This document shows, piece by piece, positions 1 to 5,624 of a DNA stretch of 6,022 nucleotides; positions within the stretch are counted from its first letter, which is position 1, and each line of letters starts with the position of its first letter. The DNA comes from Promethearchaeota archaeon (GTDB taxonomy: Archaea; Asgardarchaeota; Lokiarchaeia; Sigynarchaeales; SOKP01), in the NCBI GenBank assembly GCA_019057975.1, contig JAHLWJ010000288.1:1-6022 (forward strand). Reading direction: 5' to 3'. Under the pieces are notes generated by a model. That model worked only from the letters and a program-made list of their open reading frames with translations, had not been told where the DNA came from and ran no database searches. A program made the translations under genes and the position numbers.

Positions 1-52
1 GCCTGAACCTTGAGCTCCTCTTTCGAATGCCACACACTCGCGCTATTGAGAA
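1..52 (-). repeat. Direct repeat copy A: 23S 3' end plus trailer
   Basis: This copy matches 2213-2264 at 47 of 52 bases with no gaps; the differences are at offsets 11, 15, 33, 36 and 41. On the minus strand it holds the last dozen or so bases of the 23S-like fragment and about 40 bases of downstream spacer. It may extend left beyond the window edge, so its true length is unknown. Confidence 0.9.
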
Positions 53-123
53 TGGTGGGCAGAATACCTCGCCCGAAAGCTTGGCACTTACACCCCCATC
101 TCACCAAACCCGCCTTCTACGGA
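41..123 (-). rRNA. Isolated 3'-terminal fragment of a 23S rRNA gene
   Basis: Read on the minus strand, this stretch resembles the end of an archaeal large-subunit rRNA. A TAGAAG-x-CGGGTT-like stretch is followed by GGGGGTGTAAGTGCC, a TTCTGCCC element and a closing TTCTCAATAG, in the order of the conserved archaeal GGGGGTGTAAG, TTCAGCCC and TACTAATAG elements. The fold also fits. Bases 93-99 pair with 52-59 (seven pairs, one bulge). Bases 83-87 pair with 64-68 (two G-U pairs). Bases 78-80 pair with 71-73 and close a TTCG tetraloop. The rest of the gene should lie to the right, but there the sequence turns AT-rich and becomes the promoter of the next gene. This is therefore a fragment of roughly 80 bases, not a working 23S gene. 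Recognition is from memory of the consensus; no alignment was run. Confidence 0.75.
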
Positions 124-145
124 AACTAAATGAGTAAGATATAAA

Positions 146-153
146 TTTAAATA
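146..153 (+). promoter_or_regulatory. TATA box TTTAAATA for the beta-helix gene
   Basis: The octamer TTTAAATA starts 60 bases before the ATG at 206. With the usual archaeal TATA-to-start distance, transcription would begin near 175-180, giving a leader of about 30 nt. The same octamer at a similar spacing precedes the other genes in the window. Confidence 0.65.
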
Positions 154-205
154 TAACTTTATGATAATTCTATATATATATAAGACAAAAAGCAAGTGAA
201 TAATT

Positions 206-2083
206 ATGAATAACCACAAAAATTTGATTTTAAAAATAGCTGTTATAAGTTCTCTCATTATTATATTTAACTTAAATTTCAATCTAAAATTGAATAATCA
301 ATTGAGAAATGTTGACAGCTTACAACCTAAAATTTCTGGTTTAACATCTCCTATTATGATAGATGATTTCCCTGGGAGTTTAAATAATTGGACATGGGCT
401 GTTAGTCAATCTTGGTGTAAAGGAAATGGAACTTTTAGCGATCCTTATATTATAGAAAATATAACGATTAATGGAAATAATGTTGGTTGTTGCATTGAAA
501 TAAAGAACTCTAATAAGTATTTTATAATACAGAACTGTACAGTATATAATTCGGGAAATGAATTCATGAATGATGCTGGTTTAAAGCTTTATAATACGAG
601 TAATGGGCTTTTGACTAAAAATAATTGCTCAAATCATCAACGTCATGGAATCCTTTTAATTGCAGATTGCATTAATAATACAATCCAAAGTAATAATATC
701 TCAGATAATACCTACTCAGCAATCGTTCTTTGCGAAGGATGTGAATTTAATAAAGTAATTAATAATAAACTTATAAATAATGGGCACACGATATGGTTAA
801 GATCTTTTAAAGAAAATATCTTTTCAGGTAATGTACAACCTTGTAATTATAATTTGATAGATAGCAATTATATTAATAATTCTAATTTTGGCGCTATTTT
901 TCTACAAGAGGGATGTTCTAATAATGTGATCAATAATAATACTATAGATTTATCTCAACACTTAAGTATATATCTAGAAACTGTTAATGGTGGTGATAAT
1001 TTTAATAATACAATCTCAAATAATACAATTAGTCAAGTTAATGATAATGCCATTGAGATTTATAATTGTACGTATACTAAGATACTTGAAAACGTAATAA
1101 TCGATTCAAAATATAGCAGGGCATCAATTAGTCAGGCTTGGTCTAAATTTAGTTCAATTTTCAGCAATCAAATTAAAAATTGTGTTGGTCATGGAGTTTA
1201 TTTAACGGGATGTTACAATAATTCAATCTCAGAGAATATTATAATTAATAATTCTAATGATGGAGTTTGCCTTGGTGATAGTGAAAATAACACTATATCA
1301 GAAAACACAATTCAAGATAATAAAATTAATGGAATTAGCCTGTATGAAAGTCACTATAATGATATCTATGACAATGAAATAAGAAATAATAGCTATTGTG
1401 GGATTTACACAGCAGAGGGTATTTTTAGCAGTAATAATAATCTATTTTATGAAAATTTCTTTCTTGAAAATAGAAAACATGCTGTTGATCATGGATTTAA
1501 TAACCATTGGAATTCAACAACAATCGGTAATTTTTGGGATAATTATACTGGTATAGATGCTAATGATGATGGAATTGGAGATACTCCTCACTATATTCCA
1601 GGAGTATCAGGTAGTAAAGATAATTATCCAATTTGGGAAGATGGAGAAAGTGTATTTCCTACAATTATAAGGAATTCACCCTCGCCGCCATTCACATTTG
1701 GAGCCAGTGCACCCGTTTTTAATTTAACCATATTCGATTTATATTTGCACATGGCTTGGTATAAACTAAATGACACATATACGCATTTTTTTACACCTGT
1801 TAATGGTATTAACATCGTATTGATTGATCAAGATAGTTGGGATAGTCTACCTAAAGGAAACCTCTCGATTGATTTCTTCGTAAACGATACTAATAATAAT
1901 ATAGTAAATATAGGTTTAGTTGCGTTCAAAGATTTCCCTCCCGAATCTCCTCCAGAAGAGCCTCCATCAACACCGGGAATTCCATGTGGGTATTATTATC
2001 TTATATTTCTAGGGATTGGCATTTTAACGCTATTAATATTCCAAGTAAAAAGAGGAAAATATAGGTTCAATATCAAATTTTAA
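206..2083 (+). CDS. NosD-like parallel beta-helix surface protein with Ig-like domain and C-terminal membrane anchor
   Basis: This encodes a 625-residue exported protein. Residues about 7-25 are a hydrophobic signal segment. Residues about 80-440 are Asn-rich turns of a right-handed parallel beta-helix, with recurring NNTI, SNNI and NNSNDGI-type rungs as in NosD/pectate-lyase-like proteins. Residues 442-465 carry the motif that closes many NosD-family helices (NFWDNYTGIDAN, then DGIGDTP and IPG). Residues about 485-576 resemble the Ig-like domain common in Asgard surface proteins, including a WYKLNDT strand and a WDSLPKGNLSIDFFVNDT stretch. A Pro/Glu-rich linker leads to PGIP, a membrane helix at 596-614 and a basic tail. 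Sequons (N-x-S/T) are very frequent, which suggests N-glycosylation. The ATG at 206 fits both the signal peptide and the TATA spacing. No catalytic residues were identified; binding of carbohydrate or another surface ligand is inference. The gene is complete and lies between the two 23S-derived repeats. Confidence 0.9.
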   Translation: MNNHKNLILKIAVISSLIIIFNLNFNLKLNNQLRNVDSLQPKISGLTSPIMIDDFPGSLNNWTWAVSQSWCKGNGTFSDPYIIENITINGNNVGCCIEIKNSNKYFIIQNCTVYNSGNEFMNDAGLKLYNTSNGLLTKNNCSNHQRHGILLIADCINNTIQSNNISDNTYSAIVLCEGCEFNKVINNKLINNGHTIWLRSFKENIFSGNVQPCNYNLIDSNYINNSNFGAIFLQEGCSNNVINNNTIDLSQHLSIYLETVNGGDNFNNTISNNTISQVNDNAIEIYNCTYTKILENVIIDSKYSRASISQAWSKFSSIFSNQIKNCVGHGVYLTGCYNNSISENIIINNSNDGVCLGDSENNTISENTIQDNKINGISLYESHYNDIYDNEIRNNSYCGIYTAEGIFSSNNNLFYENFFLENRKHAVDHGFNNHWNSTTIGNFWDNYTGIDANDDGIGDTPHYIPGVSGSKDNYPIWEDGESVFPTIIRNSPSPPFTFGASAPVFNLTIFDLYLHMAWYKLNDTYTHFFTPVNGINIVLIDQDSWDSLPKGNLSIDFFVNDTNNNIVNIGLVAFKDFPPESPPEEPPSTPGIPCGYYYLIFLGIGILTLLIFQVKRGKYRFNIKF

Positions 2084-2099
2084 TATTTCTTTTTAATTT
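2084..2099 (+). terminator. T-rich terminator after the beta-helix gene
   Basis: A pyrimidine tract (TTTCTTTTT, 2086-2094) begins just after the stop codon, as expected for archaeal intrinsic termination on T-runs. No hairpin is seen. Confidence 0.5.
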
Positions 2100-2163
2100 A
2101 TACTCTCTCGTGAAGTTCTCCGGCATTGTCGGGCATAATCATCTCACCTCTCAACTACGAAAC

Positions 2164-2171
2164 AAAAAAAA
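2164..2171 (-). terminator. T8 tract downstream of rRNA trailer copy B
   Basis: On the minus strand this is a run of eight T residues about 40 bases past the end of repeat copy B. Its position fits the terminator of a 23S transcript whose trailer is copy B, although no 23S gene precedes it here. That role is inferred; only the T-run is directly seen. Confidence 0.4.
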
Positions 2172-2212
2172 CTCATATAATCTGCCACGCACACAAACTC
2201 GATTTACTCTAA

Positions 2213-2264
2213 GCCTGAACCTCGAGTTCCTCTTTCGAATGCCAAACTCTCGTGCTATTGAGAA
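2213..2264 (-). repeat. Direct repeat copy B: 23S 3' end plus trailer
   Basis: This is the second copy of the 52-base sequence at 1-52, in the same orientation and 90% identical. On the minus strand it begins with TTCTCAATAGC, the final bases of the 23S-like sequence, followed by about 40 bases of spacer. Matching stops at 2264: the bases to the right do not continue into 23S sequence as they do in copy A. The copies are 2.2 kb apart and enclose the beta-helix gene. Confidence 0.9.
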
Positions 2265-2333
2265 GAGTAATCTATAAAAAATTCCTTTTCAGGGCATTAG
2301 TATAACTTCCTAAAGTCAAAGCAATAATTTTTC

Positions 2334-2341
2334 TTTAAATA
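2334..2341 (+). promoter_or_regulatory. TATA box TTTAAATA for the small GIY-YIG-like gene
   Basis: The octamer lies 50 bases before the ATG at 2384, predicting transcription from about 2364 and a leader of about 20 nt. It shows that the short gene has its own promoter and is not merely the tail of a broken longer gene. Confidence 0.6.
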
Positions 2342-2383
2342 GTTCTGCTTTAAAAATTATTTAAAACAAGGAAAGTGAAAACT

Positions 2384-2587
2384 ATGGATAAAGATTTATA
2401 TGAGAAAATAAAAGGTGATCTCCCAGAACAGTTAAGACAAGATATTGAGAAATTTGGTTTAGAGAACTTTGACTTTGAAATATTAGACTCCGCTTCTACT
2501 AAAGAAGAATTAAACAGAAAACAGAAAGAATATATTAAAAAATATAATTCACATAAACCTCATGGATACAATTTACCCGAAGAATAA
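2384..2587 (+). CDS. Small protein equivalent to the C-terminal half of a GIY-YIG endonuclease
   Basis: This is a 67-residue protein with the hallmarks of the second half of a GIY-YIG domain: an IEKFGLENFDFEIL stretch, then STKEELN, an EYIKKYNS helix end and a terminal GYNL. The first half, with the GIY and YIG strands and the catalytic Arg, is absent. The upstream sequence in this frame reaches a stop at 2351 without encoding it. The family's metal-binding Glu, four residues before the Ile of the E-x-x-[WY]-I motif, is Gln here (QKEYI). Nuclease activity is therefore not expected. I chose the ATG at 2384 because AAGGAAAGTG lies just upstream as a ribosome-binding site; a GTG at 2375 would add three residues. 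It could be a decayed homing nuclease or a repurposed DNA-binding remnant. The separate promoter and good ribosome-binding site suggest it is expressed. Confidence 0.75.
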   Translation: MDKDLYEKIKGDLPEQLRQDIEKFGLENFDFEILDSASTKEELNRKQKEYIKKYNSHKPHGYNLPEE

Positions 2588-2654
2588 CAAATAGCATACT
2601 TCCTTAGATTTGAAAGAACTATTCAATTTAAGTTTAATTTCGCTATATACACAT

Positions 2655-2668
2655 CTTATTCTTTTTAA
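2655..2668 (+). terminator. Possible T-rich terminator after the GIY-YIG-like gene
   Basis: The tract TCTTATTCTTTTTA lies about 70 bases after the stop codon and could end the short transcript. There is no hairpin, and T-tracts are common in DNA this AT-rich, so support is modest. Confidence 0.3.
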
Positions 2669-2710
2669 GAAATGGTTTACTGATTAATTTTTAAATTTTA
2701 TAGAATAAGC

Positions 2711-2736
2711 AATAATAAAAAAGAAAAATAAAATTT
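2711..2736 (-). terminator. T-rich terminator of the propeller gene
   Basis: On the minus strand, T-runs (TTTTATTTTTCTTTTTT and more) begin about 35 bases beyond the stop of the propeller gene. This is the form expected of an archaeal intrinsic terminator. Confidence 0.5.
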
Positions 2737-2770
2737 AAGAAGGGAAAGCACTACACTTTTTTGGCTTGAG

Positions 2771-4447
2771 CTATCTAGTCTTTACCTTCTTCATTTTTAA
2801 TTTTTTAATGAGTTTAATATAAACAATAATTGCTACCGAAGTAATTAGTGTAACTAGATTAAAACCGGGAATAACCGGTGGTTCTCCTCCATTCGGTGGA
2901 GGAATTATAGTTTCTTCTACTAAAATCGTTAGGCAATTTGATGTTTCATTACCTATATTATTTCGAGCAACAATCAAAAAATAATACTCACCATCAGAAA
3001 GGGGTCCTATTTCTATAGAATTATTACTTAAGGTCTCAATCCAAGGGGTTTCAGCTTCAATATCCAAAATACAACTTATATCTGAACGATATAAAGAATA
3101 GTTATTAGCTCTTATAGAAGAGGTCCAAGTAAGATTAAACATTCCATCATCATCGGGATTTTCAGCGTTTGTACTCAGTGTTAACTCTCCAGGACGATAT
3201 TCGATGTATTTTAACAGAAATATATCCTCATCCCCGCCACTCGAAAATGATGTTGTAGTTCCCGTTAGATAAATATTATCTGAAGCGTTATCTATGTAAA
3301 TGTCCTTACCCAATTCATCACCCCCTCCACCCCATTCTTCCATCCAAATTAAATTACCGGATGAATTATATTTAAACAGAGTGCTATTAAATTCTGAAGG
3401 TGCATGTTCTGTAGCCCCACTAATGTAAATAAAATCCTTTGAGTCTATGCTTATTCGAGAGCCGAAGTCAAAACTGACAGAAAGATCTCTATCCCAGGTC
3501 ACGTTCCAAATTTCATTTCCGAAGTTATTGAATTTCACGAGGGAGACATTCAAATCAGGTGCTAAACCAAAAACTCCAATGGATCCTAAAATGTAAATAT
3601 TATTCTGGGAGTCAAGAGCTATGCCATATCCATCTTCATCATCACTAGTTCCCCATGTACGATTCCATACTTGCTTTCCAGTTGAATTATACTTTGCAAT
3701 AAATACATCGTATGATGCAAATCCACTTGGATAAGATATATTATTGCCTACTAAATAAACATAGTTATTATTATCTATTACCATATCACGCCCGAAATTT
3801 GCCGATCCAGCGCCACCAGGAATAACCTTACTCCAAATTAGATTTAACGAACGATTATATTTAGCAATGAAGGTATCAGAGTCACCATCTATATTAAAAC
3901 TCTGAGTTGAACCCGTTATATAAAAATTATCTTCTGAATCTATGGAAATCGCATTAGCCGAATCTTGGTAATTTCCACCCCATGTAGCGTTTCCCAAGTA
4001 ATTACCCGAGTTATCAAATTTAATTACAAATGCGTTAGTTATTCCAGATTCATTGTTATATGTACCTGCAACATATATATCATTATAACTATCGATTGCG
4101 ATATCGTATGCTTGATCATGGGCATCACCACCCCAACTCACATTCCATTCATAATTTCCTTGATTATCAAGACAAAACAAATAACTATCGGTAAAAGAAT
4201 TATTTAGAACATAAGATGCAACGAAGATTTTACCATTTGAGTCAATTTTAAGTGCTTGTCCATATTCCCTAAGCGAAGAACCATATATTTTTTCCCAAGA
4301 AGTATAAGCAGACACATTAGGTAAGTTGATTTTGGACTTAGATATAGAGTTCATATCTATTGATCGAAGTTCTCCATTAAACGATATACTTCCTAAAAGT
4401 ACTGAAGCTAAAACTAAAGTTAACATTATAGAATTATTTCGTTTCAT
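2771..4447 (-). CDS. Seven-unit beta-propeller (SBBP-type) surface protein with Fn3-like domain and C-terminal membrane anchor
   Basis: This encodes a 558-residue exported protein. Residues about 2-25 form a signal peptide (KRNN, then a hydrophobic stretch). Residues about 50-415 hold seven repeats of the SBBP type: W-x-x-x-W/Y-G-G, then an Asp-containing strand (AIDSxNDIYVAG-like), then D-x-FI-x-KYN-x-x-G. Seven units suit a closed seven-bladed propeller. Residues about 418-511 form an Fn3-like domain (NPDDDG, FNLTW, NNYSLYRS, DGEYYFLIVARN). A Pro-rich linker follows, then IPGF, a membrane helix near 529-549 and a Lys-rich tail. The reading frame is open back to an ATG at 4555 with a GGTGAT sequence before it. 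I prefer 4447 because the signal peptide begins there and a TTTAAATA box lies 61 bases upstream; the longer form would add 36 charged residues before the signal. The ligand is unknown; a role in surface binding or adhesion is inference. Confidence 0.88.
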   Translation of the reverse strand: MKRNNSIMLTLVLASVLLGSISFNGELRSIDMNSISKSKINLPNVSAYTSWEKIYGSSLREYGQALKIDSNGKIFVASYVLNNSFTDSYLFCLDNQGNYEWNVSWGGDAHDQAYDIAIDSYNDIYVAGTYNNESGITNAFVIKFDNSGNYLGNATWGGNYQDSANAISIDSEDNFYITGSTQSFNIDGDSDTFIAKYNRSLNLIWSKVIPGGAGSANFGRDMVIDNNNYVYLVGNNISYPSGFASYDVFIAKYNSTGKQVWNRTWGTSDDEDGYGIALDSQNNIYILGSIGVFGLAPDLNVSLVKFNNFGNEIWNVTWDRDLSVSFDFGSRISIDSKDFIYISGATEHAPSEFNSTLFKYNSSGNLIWMEEWGGGGDELGKDIYIDNASDNIYLTGTTTSFSSGGDEDIFLLKYIEYRPGELTLSTNAENPDDDGMFNLTWTSSIRANNYSLYRSDISCILDIEAETPWIETLSNNSIEIGPLSDGEYYFLIVARNNIGNETSNCLTILVEETIIPPPNGGEPPVIPGFNLVTLITSVAIIVYIKLIKKLKMKKVKTR

Positions 4448-4500
4448 ATTATTTTTGCCTTTTTGTAAATTTGTTTTTGATTTTAATTGTGATTTTATTT

Positions 4501-4508
4501 TATTTAAA
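4501..4508 (-). promoter_or_regulatory. TATA box TTTAAATA for the propeller gene
   Basis: On the minus strand the octamer starts 61 bases before the ATG at 4447, the same spacing as for the other genes. It lies inside the longer reading frame that begins at 4555 and so argues for the shorter protein. Confidence 0.55.
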
Positions 4509-4627
4509 GATATGGAATTACTTTTAATTTCATCTTTTTCCCTTTTACTTAGCATAAATCACCGATTCTATACTATTTTTAAATTTTGATTTCTAGTATT
4601 GTTTTAGCGAATTAACATTTTTGTTTA

Positions 4628-4658
4628 TTTTCCTTTAAATACTATATTTAAAGGAAAA
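4628..4658. promoter_or_regulatory. 13-bp perfect inverted repeat with a TATA octamer on each strand
   Basis: Arms TTTTCCTTTAAAT (4628-4640) and ATTTAAAGGAAAA (4646-4658) flank ACTAT. Each strand reads TTTTCC-TTTAAATA, that is, a possible BRE followed by a TATA box: plus-strand box 4634-4641, minus-strand box 4645-4652. It lies between the divergent propeller and HNH-like genes. It could be a bidirectional promoter or a binding site for a dimeric regulator. Neither preferred start is at the standard distance from it, so its role is open. Confidence 0.5.
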
Positions 4659-4736
4659 ATCAATAGAATATAGTAAAATTAAAGATAGTAAAGAAATGTC
4701 ACCTTGCTTCTAAAAGGATGTCATGATAGTATTACA

Positions 4737-4744
4737 TTTAAATA
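4737..4744 (+). promoter_or_regulatory. TATA box TTTAAATA for the HNH-like gene
   Basis: The octamer starts 57 bases before the ATG at 4794 and predicts transcription from about 4768. Starts at 4704 or 4752 would lie upstream of, or be lost from, such a transcript, so this box decides the start chosen for the gene. Confidence 0.55.
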
Positions 4745-4793
4745 CTTAAGGATGATTAATAAACATAAAATCAAGAAAAGAAGTCAGTCTAAA

Positions 4794-5558
4794 ATGACAA
4801 AAAATAATATACCAAATTCAATTAAGGTAATAATTGATGAATTCATAAGTTATAGTTTTCGTCCTTATACCTATAAAAAGCTAGCTTATCGTTTAGATGT
4901 TGAACCTAATACTCTCGTTCAAAGAATCAATAGAAATTTAAGGTACTTTGAAATTAGAGGAGATCGTCCTAAGTTTATTACTTTAAGAAAGGATGTTGAA
5001 GAAATATACTTTTATCGTGATAAAAACACCTGCCAGATTTGCCAAAAGAAAAAAGATCCTAACGAATTATTAATACGATTCAAAGATCCTTATCTGGAGG
5101 AAAAGAACAAGTTAAATAATTTACAAGATTGGAACAATGTAATCACAAGTTGTCAGGAGTGTAAGGATATTAATTTAATTAAGAGATTATCCTACAAGAA
5201 AAAACCAGAATATGATAGTTTTGATAATTACATATGGGAATACAAGGAAATAGAAATAAGGAGTATTTCTAAAGAAAAAAATCCGTATGCTGAGCTTTAT
5301 TTTCCTGGTTTAAAAGTTAGCGAAAAACAATATGAGCATTATCATGAAGTTAATGAATTAAATGGCCAAGGATGGTATCACATTATTGACGATAACAACG
5401 AAAGATGTAAATATTTTTCCGATATACTGAATTATTACGGAAATCAAGGTTGGGAGTTGATTTTAGTGAAACAATATCCCCCAGATGACGATGATTATGA
5501 TTGGGGAAATGATCGTTATCTATTTAAACGAAAGAAAAAGATTGAGGAGAAATTTTAA
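4794..5558 (+). CDS. Winged-helix / degenerate HNH zinc-finger / DUF4177-like protein
   Basis: This encodes a 254-residue, probably cytoplasmic protein with three parts. Residues about 5-60 resemble a helix-turn-helix or winged-helix segment (YTYKKLAYRLDVEPNTLVQRI). Residues about 72-130 match an HNH nuclease frame: FYRDKNTCQIC with Cys80 and Cys83, a WNNVITSC strand, and Cys120 and Cys123. Between the Cys pairs there is no His at all, so the catalytic His of the usual DH motif is missing; the site reads LLIRFKDP instead. The four Cys can still bind zinc. Residues about 146-250 recall DUF4177: a WEYKEIEI strand, an ILNYYGNQGWELI motif (GWEL at 219-222), an acidic PPDDDDYD loop and a closing YLFKRKKK. 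DNA binding without cleavage is plausible but inferred. Start choice: ATG 4794 fits the TATA box at 4737; in-frame TTG 4704 and ATG 4752 would lengthen it to 284 or 268 residues. Confidence 0.8.
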   Translation: MTKNNIPNSIKVIIDEFISYSFRPYTYKKLAYRLDVEPNTLVQRINRNLRYFEIRGDRPKFITLRKDVEEIYFYRDKNTCQICQKKKDPNELLIRFKDPYLEEKNKLNNLQDWNNVITSCQECKDINLIKRLSYKKKPEYDSFDNYIWEYKEIEIRSISKEKNPYAELYFPGLKVSEKQYEHYHEVNELNGQGWYHIIDDNNERCKYFSDILNYYGNQGWELILVKQYPPDDDDYDWGNDRYLFKRKKKIEEKF

Positions 5559-5560
5559 GT

Positions 5561-5592
5561 AGTTTAAATATGAGCTTAAACTTCTTTATTTT
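5561..5592 (+). terminator. Hairpin and T-rich tract after the HNH-like gene
   Basis: AGTTTAA (5561-5567) and TTAAACT (5576-5582) form a 7-bp stem with an 8-base loop, followed by the T-rich TCTTTATTTT. This could end the HNH-like transcript. The left arm overlaps the TATA box of the next gene, so the pairing may be incidental. Confidence 0.35.
5563..5570 (+). promoter_or_regulatory. TATA box TTTAAATA for the gene at 5625
   Basis: The octamer begins five bases after the HNH-like stop codon and 62 bases before the TTG at 5625. It predicts transcription from about 5593 with a leader of about 30 nt, so the gene need not be co-transcribed with its neighbour. Confidence 0.55.
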
Positions 5593-5612
5593 AATCAAAT
5601 ACAAACCTATTA

Positions 5613-5620
5613 GAGGTGAT
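5613..5620 (+). promoter_or_regulatory. Strong Shine-Dalgarno GAGGTGAT deciding a TTG start
   Basis: GAGGTGAT is fully complementary to the conserved archaeal 16S 3' end. Four bases separate it from the TTG at 5625, and that frame stays open to the window end. It is the best ribosome-binding site in the window and fixes a non-ATG start. Confidence 0.75.
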
Positions 5621-5624
5621 TTTA

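Larger units (their letters stand above)
4448..4793. other. Intergenic region between divergent genes
   Basis: This 346-base AT-rich region separates the divergent propeller and HNH-like genes. It holds the propeller TATA box (4501-4508, minus), the 13-bp inverted repeat (4628-4658) and a plus-strand TATA box (4737-4744). A five-codon reading frame, MSPCF then stop (4696-4713), starts 62 bases after the plus-strand box in the inverted repeat. No RNA gene is recognisable. Both flanking reading frames can be extended into it (to 4555 on the minus strand, to a TTG at 4704 or ATG at 4752 on the plus strand), but the promoter positions argue against that. Confidence 0.6.

Noticed and set aside
3..121. 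A minus-strand open frame through 1-121 that reads like a protein (…VWHSKEELKVQA) and is partly kept in copy B
   Set aside because: The conserved bases and base pairing fit the 23S 3' end better. In copy B the frame is closed on both sides by stops, so the apparent protein similarity comes from rRNA-derived sequence.
88..282. 64-residue minus-strand open frame covering the start of the beta-helix gene
   Set aside because: It overlaps the rRNA-like fragment, the promoter and the signal-peptide codons of a convincing gene. Its hydrophobic composition comes from AT-rich sequence.
440..1500. Asn-rich short repeats in the beta-helix gene as a tandem DNA repeat or CRISPR-like array
   Set aside because: The periodicity is at protein level (beta-helix rungs). 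The DNA units are not identical and have no fixed spacer length.
1624..1815. 63-residue minus-strand frame inside the beta-helix gene
   Set aside because: It lies opposite the Ig-like domain codons, with no promoter or ribosome-binding site. It is a shadow frame.
2100..2165. Possible 5S rRNA, because of a CCCGACAATGCCGGAGAACTT stretch on the minus strand
   Set aside because: Only a loose likeness to the 5S CCGAAC...GGAAGTTAAG loop is present, and no closing helices are found on either side.
2591..2770. Possible small gene or RNA between the GIY-YIG-like and propeller genes
   Set aside because: The stretch is AT-rich, with only T-tracts suited to converging terminators. No frame, fold or repeat was seen.
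3965..4589. Two plus-strand frames (80 and 87 residues) opposite the propeller gene
   Set aside because: They are antisense to the signal-peptide and propeller codons, have no domain signal and are explained as shadows.
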